Below, one piece after another: positions 1-5,779 of a stretch of DNA of 9,091 bases; positions within the stretch are counted from its first letter, which is position 1; each line of letters begins with the position of its first letter. The translations under genes and the position numbers were made by a program. The notes under the pieces were generated by a model that was not told where the DNA came from, did not search any database, and worked only from the letters and a program-made list of their open reading frames with translations. The stretch is taken from positions 1 to 9,091 of the forward strand of contig JAHWHE010000035.1 of the NCBI GenBank assembly GCA_019323495.1. Direction: 5' to 3'. This stretch comes from Candidatus Woesearchaeota archaeon (GTDB taxonomy: Archaea > Nanobdellota > Nanobdellia > Woesearchaeales > WJKV01).

Positions 1-1
1 C

Positions 2-148
2 GTGCCTAAGAGCAATCTGCAGGACATTGTGCTGGACAAGGAGCAATTTAAAAAAATAAACATAATCCCTGTTGAAACAATAGGGGAAGTGCTCAGAACA
101 GTGCTTGACTATAAAGGGAAGAACAAGATTATCAGTGATATAATATAA
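2..148 (+). CDS. lon: Lon protease, C-terminal end (partial)
   Basis: This frame is open from the left edge and ends in TAA, giving the last 48 residues of a protein. It reads VPKSNLQDIVLD, then INIIPVETIGEVLRTVL. This matches the end of the Lon proteolytic domain: the 'PKSNL.D' turn that follows the catalytic Lys region, then the 'I.I.PV.TI.EVL' strand and final helix. Lon is an ATP-dependent AAA+ serine protease with a Ser-Lys dyad that degrades misfolded and regulatory proteins; the archaeal LonB form is membrane-anchored. The ATPase domain, the catalytic residues and any membrane segments lie outside the window, so LonA and LonB cannot be told apart here. The tail after the helix (DYKGKNKIISDII) is short and lysine-rich. 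The next gene on the same strand has its own promoter, so it probably does not form an operon with lon. Confidence 0.85.
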   Translation: MPKSNLQDIVLDKEQFKKINIIPVETIGEVLRTVLDYKGKNKIISDII

Positions 149-158
149 TTCCATAAAA

Positions 159-166
159 CATATAAA
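159..166 (+). promoter_or_regulatory. TATA box of the lipoprotein gene
   Basis: CATATAAA lies in the short AT-rich gap after lon. Its centre is 40.5 nt before the ATG at 203. A start site 25-27 nt downstream would fall near 188-190 and give a leader of about 14 nt that holds the Shine-Dalgarno site at 191-196. Confidence 0.55.
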
Positions 167-190
167 CCCTGCACTAGATTATGAAAGAAA

Positions 191-196
191 GGTGAT
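191..196 (+). promoter_or_regulatory. Shine-Dalgarno site that sets the lipoprotein start
   Basis: GGTGAT is complementary to the archaeal 16S rRNA 3' end (AUCACC). It abuts the GTG at 197 with no spacer but is 6 nt from the ATG at 203. The spacing therefore favours the ATG at 203 over the upstream GTG. Confidence 0.6.
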
Positions 197-202
197 GTGA
201 TA

Positions 203-739
203 ATGAAGATTATGAATAAAGCGGTTGTTATCGGATTCTTGCTCTTGATTCTTATAAGCATCAGTGCATGCCAGAAGACTCCAGAAGAAAATTACAGGGA
301 ATTCTCAAAAGAAATTATTGAAGAATTCGGGAGACAGCTGGCAACAGAACAGCAGTACATAGGACAGAGCATCGAGCGCGATAAAAAGGTCCAGGTCTAT
401 GAAAACCTGTTTGAACTGAACAACCAATCGCTTGCTAAAGCTAACCAGATAGAAGTTCCTGAACAATATACAGAAGCGCACAAACATCTCATGTCTGCGC
501 TCAACAAGATGGCTGATTATTATGCAGGCGCTGCATTTTTGCAGGCGCAATGGATACAGATCGAAGCTGACCTTGAGAATCTTAACAATCAGCTACAGAA
601 AGGCATGATTCCGCAAAGCAGGATCGATTATTACAAAGAACAGAAAGTCAAGCCGCAGGATGAAAGAGCAGACATCTTATTGCAGCTAAAGACAGACGTG
701 CAGATTGAACTTGACAATCATTTGAAATTTCTAGGCTAG
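203..739 (+). CDS. Predicted lipoprotein, small helical, unknown function
   Basis: The 178-residue product starts with a short basic end (MKIMNK), then a hydrophobic stretch at residues 7-20, then a lipobox ISAC with the modifiable cysteine at residue 23. It is therefore probably exported and lipid-anchored on the outer face of the cytoplasmic membrane. The mature part is hydrophilic, rich in Glu, Gln, Lys and Asn, and looks fully helical. One segment (VPEQYTEAHKHLMSALNKM, then ADYYAGAA) has the heptad-like pattern of small helical-bundle lipoproteins. No catalytic motif is visible and I cannot name the family. A GTG at 197 would add two residues, but the Shine-Dalgarno spacing favours 203. 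The gene has its own promoter. Its last 9 bp overlap the end of the convergent Yip1-family gene. Confidence 0.75.
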   Translation: MKIMNKAVVIGFLLLILISISACQKTPEENYREFSKEIIEEFGRQLATEQQYIGQSIERDKKVQVYENLFELNNQSLAKANQIEVPEQYTEAHKHLMSALNKMADYYAGAAFLQAQWIQIEADLENLNNQLQKGMIPQSRIDYYKEQKVKPQDERADILLQLKTDVQIELDNHLKFLG

Positions 740-1330
740 GCCTGCTCTCAGCACGAAAATCAATACTGTCAGAAGAAATAGTATGGATAGTATCAAGACA
801 GGTATTATGACTGCGAACGCAGCCCTGCTTGTTTTTATGCCCTGCAACGATTTTAATCCTATAACTACCAGGACAATGTTGTAGACAAAAGGGATGATGA
901 ACAAGCTTCCTAATATAGGCACCAATGCAAGATATGCAATAATGATTCCTATTGTCAAAGAAGGGGTGCTTCCATAAGCAACTGCCTTGAATGTCTGCAT
1001 GAAATCTGAATTCTTGTTGAACAGCCTGACAAAGAGATGCACTAGTCCTGCAAAACCAAACATGATTGCGATTGCGACCAATAAGCCAATCAGGATGCCA
1101 AACGGAATCAAGACAAAAAAGAACAAACGGTCCATTCCCTGCAATGCAGAACCTAACAAGGCGCCATTTATCAATGTTGCTGGTAAAGTAAGGATTGAAA
1201 AAATAACAAACAAGAAAGTGTAATACAGCAAAGGTTCAAGATATCCTTCGTGCTTCACTCTTTTGAAAACGAATTCTGGATCTGTCAGCAATAACTTGAT
1301 CTTGACCAGCGAGTAACTCAAAAATCCCAT
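731..1330 (-). CDS. Yip1-domain integral membrane protein
   Basis: The protein has 199 residues. A short cytoplasmic N-terminus (residues 1-31, containing LLLTDPEFVFKRVK) precedes about five hydrophobic segments near residues 32-55, 67-97, 121-140, 143-159 and 170-195. The entry motif 'L..P..F...V..EG.LEPLLYY', the later 'GSTPSL' and the final basic-hydrophobic layout fit prokaryotic Yip1-domain (YIP1/DUF1282-like) membrane proteins. In eukaryotes Yip1 proteins bind Rab GTPases in Golgi vesicle traffic; the role of the archaeal forms is unknown. The ATG lies 27.5 nt from a TTTAAATA box with no Shine-Dalgarno site, so the mRNA is probably leaderless. Its 3' end overlaps the lipoprotein gene by 9 bp. 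Both neighbours act at the membrane, but they are on opposite strands and a shared job is only a guess. Confidence 0.8.
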   Translation of the reverse strand: MGFLSYSLVKIKLLLTDPEFVFKRVKHEGYLEPLLYYTFLFVIFSILTLPATLINGALLGSALQGMDRLFFFVLIPFGILIGLLVAIAIMFGFAGLVHLFVRLFNKNSDFMQTFKAVAYGSTPSLTIGIIIAYLALVPILGSLFIIPFVYNIVLVVIGLKSLQGIKTSRAAFAVIIPVLILSILFLLTVLIFVLRAGLA

Positions 1331-1353
1331 GAAGAAAGAGTTAATATTCTAGG

Positions 1354-1361
1354 TATTTAAA
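1354..1361 (-). promoter_or_regulatory. TATA box of the Yip1-family gene
   Basis: On the minus strand this reads TTTAAATA within an AT-rich block. Its centre is 27.5 nt upstream of the ATG at 1330, which places the transcription start at or next to the start codon. Confidence 0.65.
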
Positions 1362-1373
1362 TTTATTGCTTAC

Positions 1374-1388
1374 ATGCGCATAGCGCAT
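1374..1388. repeat. Short palindrome ATGCGC-ata-GCGCAT
   Basis: Two perfect 6-bp arms are separated by 3 bp, about 13 bp upstream of the Yip1-family TATA box. It could be a regulator site, or part of a stem-loop at the end of the kae1 transcript. Its right arm also belongs to the longer inverted repeat at 1382-1393 / 1469-1480. Confidence 0.5.
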
Positions 1389-1480
1389 ATTGTCTAGCGT
1401 AGCAATGAAGAATAACAGCCAAGTAAAAAAGACTCGTATGCATAGTAGAATATAGAATCTTGCGAAGCACAATATGCGCT
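1382..1480. repeat. 12-bp inverted repeat flanking a 75-bp non-coding core
   Basis: The left arm is AGCGCATATTGT at 1382-1393. The right arm is its exact reverse complement, ACAATATGCGCT, at 1469-1480, and it runs into the kae1 stop codon at 1479-1481. The core carries no gene that I can see. On the minus strand it holds a run of six T. The arrangement could fold into a long stem-loop in the kae1 3' untranslated region, or be the remnant of a small inserted element. Confidence 0.55.
1425..1430 (-). terminator. Possible oligo-T terminator after kae1
   Basis: On the minus strand there are six consecutive T residues about 50 nt past the kae1 stop. Archaeal RNA polymerase often stops at such runs. 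It lies before the Yip1-family promoter, where termination would be useful. One T6 tract in AT-rich DNA is weak evidence. Confidence 0.3.
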
Positions 1481-2453
1481 ACCAAGTAACTGCAACATCA
1501 TCTGTTCTTTCGTACGGATCTATAGGCACATTTATGTCATGCCTTACTCCGCCTTTGTACATCGTCAGTCCCAAGTGCGCGATCATCGCTGCATTGTCGA
1601 CATTGTACTGGTTTTCCAGGACAAAGCATTTCGCGCCTCTTTCTTCGCACATCTTCTGCGCCATTTCCTGCAGGCGCTTGTTGCACGCAACACCCCCGCC
1701 TAAAAGAAGTTCTTTCTTGCCGCAGTGCGCCATCGCTCTTTCAGAAACTTCAAGCAGCATTGCGAACACTGTTTCCTGCATGCTGAAGACAAGGTCCTCT
1801 GTTTTGTGCTTGTCTTCATCGAACAGCCTTTTTAATTTTGTAAGGATGCCTGTGAAAGAAACATCCATGCCCTTGACATTGTAAGGAAGATCAACATATT
1901 TTTTTGACAAGCTCGCCATTTTTTCCAGTTTTGGCCCTCCTGGAAAACCCAAACCTATGTGGCGCGCAAAAGTGTCAATAAAATTTCCTATTCCTATATC
2001 CAGGGTTTCTCCAAACACCCTGTATTTTCCGCCTTCGAATGCAATCACCTGCGTATTTGCGCCCGATGCATACAGAAGTACTGGATCTTTTGCCTTTGTC
2101 ATCAATTTACCTATCTCTAAATGGGCAATGCAGTGGTTTACGCCTACGATCGGGATGTCATTCTGGATAGCCAAGGAACGGGCGACGTGCGCTCCAATCC
2201 TCAAGGTATGGCCAAGCCCAGGTGCATTGCTGAATGCAATCAGATCTATGTCCTTTATTTTTAGGCCTGCTTTCTCCAATGCATCTTTTATGATTGAATC
2301 AAATTGTTCGACATGGTGCTCTGCTGCTTTCTGCGGCACTATACCGCCTGTTTCAGTAGTAAGAATTTTCTTGATATTGCTCAATATCTTTTTATCCTTG
2401 ATCACAGCAGCCCCAAACGTGTGCGCTGTTGATTCTATACCCAAACAAATCAT
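1479..2453 (-). CDS. kae1: KEOPS complex tRNA threonylcarbamoyladenosine synthase Kae1
   Basis: Kae1 (TsaD/Qri7 family) is the catalytic subunit of KEOPS. It transfers threonylcarbamoyl from TC-AMP to A37 of ANN-decoding tRNAs, making t6A in the cytoplasm. From the ATG at 2453 the protein has 324 residues, the normal size for a stand-alone archaeal Kae1. It opens with the ASKHA nucleotide-fold strand CLGIESTAHTFGAAV. The metal-binding pair is in VNHCIAHLEIG (His107 and His111), with the third ligand Asp286 in NVDNAAMIA. Other conserved pieces are GLGHTLRIG, YASGANTQV, GETLDIGIGNFID, LLLGGGVACN and the ending DPYERTDDVAVTW. No Bud32 kinase is fused at the C-terminus. The frame extends 8 codons upstream to 2477, but that ATG overlaps the TATA box, so 2453 is the likely leaderless start. 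Confidence 0.95.
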   Translation of the reverse strand: MICLGIESTAHTFGAAVIKDKKILSNIKKILTTETGGIVPQKAAEHHVEQFDSIIKDALEKAGLKIKDIDLIAFSNAPGLGHTLRIGAHVARSLAIQNDIPIVGVNHCIAHLEIGKLMTKAKDPVLLYASGANTQVIAFEGGKYRVFGETLDIGIGNFIDTFARHIGLGFPGGPKLEKMASLSKKYVDLPYNVKGMDVSFTGILTKLKRLFDEDKHKTEDLVFSMQETVFAMLLEVSERAMAHCGKKELLLGGGVACNKRLQEMAQKMCEERGAKCFVLENQYNVDNAAMIAHLGLTMYKGGVRHDINVPIDPYERTDDVAVTW

Positions 2454-2476
2454 ACTACCACTGATTGATAAAGGCA

Positions 2477-2484
2477 TATTTAAA
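2477..2484 (-). promoter_or_regulatory. TATA box of kae1
   Basis: TTTAAATA on the minus strand has its centre 27.5 nt upstream of the ATG at 2453. It overlaps the upstream in-frame ATG at 2475-2477, which therefore should not be transcribed. It shares a 109-bp divergent region with the zinc-finger gene. Confidence 0.7.
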
Positions 2485-2518
2485 GGTTATTTTGCATGCG
2501 CAGGGAAAAAGAGATACC

Positions 2519-2526
2519 TTTATAAA
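2519..2526 (+). promoter_or_regulatory. TATA box of the zinc-finger gene
   Basis: TTTATAAA has its centre 40.5 nt before the ATG at 2563. The predicted start, near 2549, leaves a leader of about 14 nt carrying a G-rich Shine-Dalgarno site. It is one half of a divergent promoter pair with kae1. Confidence 0.65.
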
Positions 2527-2551
2527 GCAAAGTTCCTTCCAGAAAGGGTAA

Positions 2552-2556
2552 GGGGG
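2552..2556 (+). promoter_or_regulatory. Shine-Dalgarno site of the zinc-finger gene
   Basis: GGGGG, in the context AAGGGGGTTG, sits 6 nt before the ATG at 2563. It identifies that ATG as the start within a frame that is open far upstream, antisense to kae1. Confidence 0.6.
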
Positions 2557-2562
2557 TTGTAT

Positions 2563-2790
2563 ATGGCGAAAACAAGCTATTTTACTGCAATTACTGCAAA
2601 GGCATCAACGACTGCGAAAAAGAAAATCACGTACAAAAGACAGAATGACTACATCAAGTGCAGCCACTGCAGCCAAGTAATAGATCAAGAAAACGACTAT
2701 TTCATCTTGAACCTGCACTGGAAAATCAAGAAAGGACCAGATGTAAAGAATTTCTGCAGTCTGAACTGCCTGAACAAGTGGGCTAAATAA
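2563..2790 (+). CDS. Small CxxC...CxxxC treble-clef zinc-finger protein
   Basis: The 75-residue protein has two parts. Residues 1-30 are basic and threonine/alanine-rich (TAITAKASTTAKKK) and look flexible. Residues 31-75 form a compact zinc finger: KCSHC supplies Cys33 and Cys36, and FCSLNC supplies Cys65 and Cys69, followed by LNKW. The spacing CxxC-28-CxxxC and the 'FCS..C...W' end resemble TRASH/MYM-type treble-clef fingers, which bind metal, nucleic acid or protein. It could be a transcription or ribosome-associated factor, but nothing in the sequence decides this. Ribosomal L24e was considered because it has a similar cysteine layout, but the rest does not match. The gene has its own TATA box and Shine-Dalgarno site. 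It is divergent from kae1 and lies 53 nt before the next gene. Confidence 0.75.
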   Translation: MAKTSYFTAITAKASTTAKKKITYKRQNDYIKCSHCSQVIDQENDYFILNLHWKIKKGPDVKNFCSLNCLNKWAK

Positions 2791-2812
2791 GGAAAAGGTA
2801 GTTTACACAAAG

Positions 2813-2820
2813 TTTAAATA
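2813..2820 (+). promoter_or_regulatory. TATA box of the 255-residue orphan gene
   Basis: TTTAAATA has its centre 27.5 nt before the ATG at 2844. There is no Shine-Dalgarno site in the intervening bases, so a leaderless mRNA is expected. Confidence 0.7.
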
Positions 2821-2843
2821 TTCAATAGTCAGGATTCTATCCA

Positions 2844-3611
2844 ATGGGGGAAGACGATAAGAATAAATTTGACGTGAAAGGCCTAATAGGATTAAACTCC
2901 AGATACATCGATATATATTCTAGTAAATATTCAGAGGCTTTTGCTGCAGCATGCAATTATTTTGGTGACTTACACGATGTATGGAAAGACATAATATATA
3001 AACTCGGCAAAGATTATGGAATCAGTCTAGGAACTTTAGAAAATCTGCTTATAGATGAAAGCAAGGAAAGTTGGGAAAGATTAAGAGCAGTCTTTTATCC
3101 GGATAATATATGGGCTATCCCTCTTGTCGCCCAGATTGCCGAATATAATGTTTTCATAGCAGAAATAAATCGTGCTTCAACACATTCTAGACAAGAACCG
3201 CGACATGGCAGAGGCAGCGACATCCAGGAGCACGTAAGGATTCTAATGCAGGCGCCTTATGAATTCGCATTCCTGCAGCCATTCTGGAAAGCAAGAAAGC
3301 ACTTAATGAGAGACCGTAAAAAATTCAAGAAAGAAATAGATGAAGCTTTCAAAGAATTGAAAGGCTTATGCAAAAAAACAAAAATTCTCCTCACAGACAA
3401 ATTTAATATAGATTATGAACAAGTTAAAAGAAGGATACTAAATAACCCTAAGAGTCTTGATGCGTATTCTATAAATGCGCGTGTAATTCCATATATTGCA
3501 GAGATATTTGAATTCGAAGCCTTGAAAGCAAAACGCGGATGTAATCCTAAGAAACAAGAATTGTATGAAACTGCGATCACAACTTTAATGCGCCATTATT
3601 TCAATACTTAG
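2844..3611 (+). CDS. Unrecognised 255-residue soluble protein
   Basis: I do not recognise this family. The product has no signal peptide and no membrane segment. It looks almost entirely helical. Aromatic and aliphatic residues are spread through the first half (SRYIDIYSSKYSEAF, NIWAIPLVAQIAEYNVF). A polar arginine/histidine-rich loop lies near residues 112-126 (THSRQEPRHGRG). A strongly basic helical stretch follows near 150-180 (KARKHLMRDRKKFKKE), and a final helical part contains YSINARVIPYIAEIFEFEAL. The basic region could bind nucleic acid, but this is only a suggestion. Codon use looks AT-richer than its neighbours, with many ATA and AGA codons, which may mean a young or transferred gene. 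The TATA box gives good support for expression and for this start. The stop codon overlaps the rad50 stop by 4 bp. Confidence 0.75.
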   Translation: MGEDDKNKFDVKGLIGLNSRYIDIYSSKYSEAFAAACNYFGDLHDVWKDIIYKLGKDYGISLGTLENLLIDESKESWERLRAVFYPDNIWAIPLVAQIAEYNVFIAEINRASTHSRQEPRHGRGSDIQEHVRILMQAPYEFAFLQPFWKARKHLMRDRKKFKKEIDEAFKELKGLCKKTKILLTDKFNIDYEQVKRRILNNPKSLDAYSINARVIPYIAEIFEFEALKAKRGCNPKKQELYETAITTLMRHYFNT

Positions 3612-5680
3612 ATTATCCTGCTAATGTGCTCGTTCTTTTCTACTCTCACGACATTGTTCACAAAGCTTTCTATCTTGTTCTCGTGCGAGACTATTATCAC
3701 CTGTTTCAGCCCGAGAAGGTCAAGGACTTCCCTCATCCTGTCCAACTGCTCTGTTGAGAATCCGTCTGTCGGTTCGTCAAGTATCAAAAGGTCTTTTGTG
3801 TTTATGTTCTGAATCAGGTTATTGATGACCTTGTTCAATGCCAGCCTGTATGCGAGAGCGACTGCTGTCTTTTCACCGCCGCTCATGTTGTCGAGCTCGA
3901 CTTCATAGCCGTTCTGCTCGATCATCGGCGTGAACTCATCGTCTAATCTTATGCTAACGTTCTCATCCGGCAAAAGAATGTTGAACCATTCCTGGAAAAG
4001 GTTGTTGAACTCGCCGTGGACCTGCAGCATGACATGCTTTTCCATCGTAGACATCAATTGCACAAAGAAGTCATTCAGCCAGTTATGATAGTGCTGTATT
4101 TTATGAAGCTTCTGCTTTGCTTTTTCTTTTTTCTCCACCTCTTTTTTAAGGTGAAGAACTATCTCTTCGTTATTTTTTATGTCCTGCTCAAGGGTTGCTC
4201 TCTGCACTTCTAAAACATGCGCTTTTTGCTGCAATTCATCCAATATTTCTTTTTCCTTGGGCAGCCTTTCATTCAGCTCTTCTATGTCAGAAAGCAAACT
4301 AAGTCCATTAGTCAGCTCGACCATGCGGGAATTCAATGCGCCTATCTCCTGCTTTATCTCTTCCTGGAGCTTGTTCAACAATTCAATCCTGTCCTGCTTC
4401 TCTGCAGTATTCTCTGTCAATAACTGCTCTTTCTGCAGTTCCATCTGGTATTCCTGCTTCTGTTTCTGCGCAAGATCTTTTGCCTCTCTAAGTTCTTGCA
4501 ACTCCAATTCATATTTTGCTTTCTTTGCCTTTGCCTGATCAAGCTGCCGAGAGATATTATCTAGGGAAGCTTTTGCAACAAGCTGCATCTCTTTCTTGTG
4601 ATTCTCACTGACAGGCTGCTTGCAGGTAGGACAATCATCTAATTCCAGGATCTGTTTCTGTTCTTTTTCAAGGTGCTCTTTCTTGCCGTGCAACTGCTGC
4701 AGGCTGTTGTTCGCTTCCAGGAACTGTTTCTCTGCATTTTTTATCTTTTCCTGCAGTTCTTCCAGATTGGAATCAGGTTTTTTCAATTTCAAGCTGGAAA
4801 GGTCATAGCTGATCTTCTTTATGTCCTGCTTTATCTTTTCTATCTCATCGCTGTTTTTTTCCCTGTAGGCAAGCTTCTCTTTCAATGTTGCCTGGGATAC
4901 TGACAATTCTCTTTTCATATTGTGGTATCTTTCCTGCTTCTGCTCGAGTTCGTTAAGTTTCTTTCTTTGTTGCGCCAGATTTTCTTTCTCGCTCTTCAGC
5001 TTTGGCAATAAAACCTGCATTGTTTCCTGCAGGACATTCAAGGCCTGCAGTTTCTGCCCTAATTCTGTTTTTTTGTCTTCCAATCCTTCCAGCTGGCCTT
5101 TGTAGAGATTGACTCTCTCGCGCAGGTGCTTGACATAGATCCCTGTGTTCTCTCTTATCTTCTTGTACTTGTCTATCTGGAAAACTTTTCTTAATGTATC
5201 AAGCCTGGATTCCTTGTCGTCCAGAAGAATCTTTTTCATCGCTTCCTGCGGGGTGTATACTGTGTAGCGAAAGATCAAGGATTTCTTTGTAAGTATTTCC
5301 TGTGGATAGTTCAATAAATTAAGTATGTGCGACTTCAATTCCTGCGCAGTCCCTTCTTTCTTCATTCCGTCTGCTATAATATAGCCTGCTGACTGGGAAA
5401 CCTTTTCACCGACATTCTTCAGCGTGCGTTTTATTATGTGCTCTTTTCCTCCAATCTCGAGATTGACTTCTACACTGCCTTCTCTTTTTCCTTTTCTGAG
5501 CAATGCCTCTCCGCTCAACACACCTTTAGACAATCCAAAAAGAGCGAACTCCAAAGCTAATAGAATCGTACTTTTTCCGCTGCCAATGTCGCCTGCCAAT
5601 AAGACATTGCCATCAGGGAACTCGATCTTTTCGTTAACATAAGAACGGATATTCTCCAGCTTTATTGAGTTGACAATCAT
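3608..5680 (-). CDS. rad50: Rad50-like SMC-family ATPase with zinc hook
   Basis: The 690-residue protein has the full Rad50/SbcC layout. Walker A is GDIGSGKST (residues 30-38), the Q-loop glutamine is Gln145 (VYTPQEAMKKIL), and a first coiled coil covers about 170-345. The zinc hook CPTC has Cys350 and Cys353 at the exact middle, and a second coiled coil covers about 357-545. The ABC signature is NMSGGEKTAVAL (from 598), Walker B is LLILDEP (Asp635, Glu636), and the H-loop is VSHENK (His666). Rad50 dimerises through the hook and the ATPase heads and, with the Mre11 nuclease, tethers and processes DNA double-strand breaks. It is shorter than typical archaeal Rad50 (about 850-900 residues), mainly in the coiled coils. 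No mre11, herA or nurA, the usual archaeal neighbours, lies beside it, so a Rad50-like relative with another partner remains possible. The ATG is 26.5 nt from a TATA box and probably leaderless. Confidence 0.88.
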   Translation of the reverse strand: MIVNSIKLENIRSYVNEKIEFPDGNVLLAGDIGSGKSTILLALEFALFGLSKGVLSGEALLRKGKREGSVEVNLEIGGKEHIIKRTLKNVGEKVSQSAGYIIADGMKKEGTAQELKSHILNLLNYPQEILTKKSLIFRYTVYTPQEAMKKILLDDKESRLDTLRKVFQIDKYKKIRENTGIYVKHLRERVNLYKGQLEGLEDKKTELGQKLQALNVLQETMQVLLPKLKSEKENLAQQRKKLNELEQKQERYHNMKRELSVSQATLKEKLAYREKNSDEIEKIKQDIKKISYDLSSLKLKKPDSNLEELQEKIKNAEKQFLEANNSLQQLHGKKEHLEKEQKQILELDDCPTCKQPVSENHKKEMQLVAKASLDNISRQLDQAKAKKAKYELELQELREAKDLAQKQKQEYQMELQKEQLLTENTAEKQDRIELLNKLQEEIKQEIGALNSRMVELTNGLSLLSDIEELNERLPKEKEILDELQQKAHVLEVQRATLEQDIKNNEEIVLHLKKEVEKKEKAKQKLHKIQHYHNWLNDFFVQLMSTMEKHVMLQVHGEFNNLFQEWFNILLPDENVSIRLDDEFTPMIEQNGYEVELDNMSGGEKTAVALAYRLALNKVINNLIQNINTKDLLILDEPTDGFSTEQLDRMREVLDLLGLKQVIIVSHENKIESFVNNVVRVEKNEHISRII

Positions 5681-5702
5681 GGCCTAAGAGAGGTTGTTTA
5701 CA

Positions 5703-5710
5703 TATATAAA
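5703..5710 (-). promoter_or_regulatory. TATA box of rad50
   Basis: TTTATATA on the minus strand has its centre 26.5 nt upstream of the ATG at 5680, predicting a leaderless transcript. It lies in a 99-bp divergent region shared with the DHp-receiver gene. Confidence 0.65.
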
Positions 5711-5747
5711 AATGGGTGTAGTCACATAGAGGGGATTATTGATAAGC

Positions 5748-5755
5748 TTTATAAA
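5748..5755 (+). promoter_or_regulatory. TATA box of the DHp-receiver gene
   Basis: TTTATAAA has its centre 28.5 nt before the ATG at 5780. It directly abuts an in-frame TTG at 5756, which would lie upstream of the transcription start. This argues for the ATG at 5780. Confidence 0.65.
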
Positions 5756-5779
5756 TTGGCTGTCAAAAAGCTAAACAAA

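Noticed and set aside
1331..1478. A tRNA or C/D-box RNA in the longest spacer
   Set aside because: No acceptor and T-arm pairing, no GTTCRA-like T-loop, and no paired C and D boxes at sensible spacing. Only the inverted repeat and a T-run stand out.
1957..2562. Long plus-strand open frame running into the zinc-finger gene
   Set aside because: It is antisense to kae1, whose family motifs are unmistakable. The real start is the ATG at 2563, with its own TATA box and Shine-Dalgarno site.
2563..2790. Ribosomal protein L24e
   Set aside because: The CxxC/CxxxC layout is similar, but the short glycine-containing L24e core is not seen. The finger is longer and the N-terminus is unlike L24e.
4016..5105. 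Several plus-strand open frames rich in Cys, Ser and Phe
   Set aside because: They lie antisense to the rad50 coiled coils. Their odd composition is the complement of Gln, Glu, Lys and Leu codons, and no promoter or Shine-Dalgarno site precedes them.
5681..5779. An operator palindrome in the rad50/DHp-receiver divergent region
   Set aside because: Beyond the two TATA boxes and short chance self-complementary pieces such as AAGCTT, no inverted or direct repeat of useful length is present.
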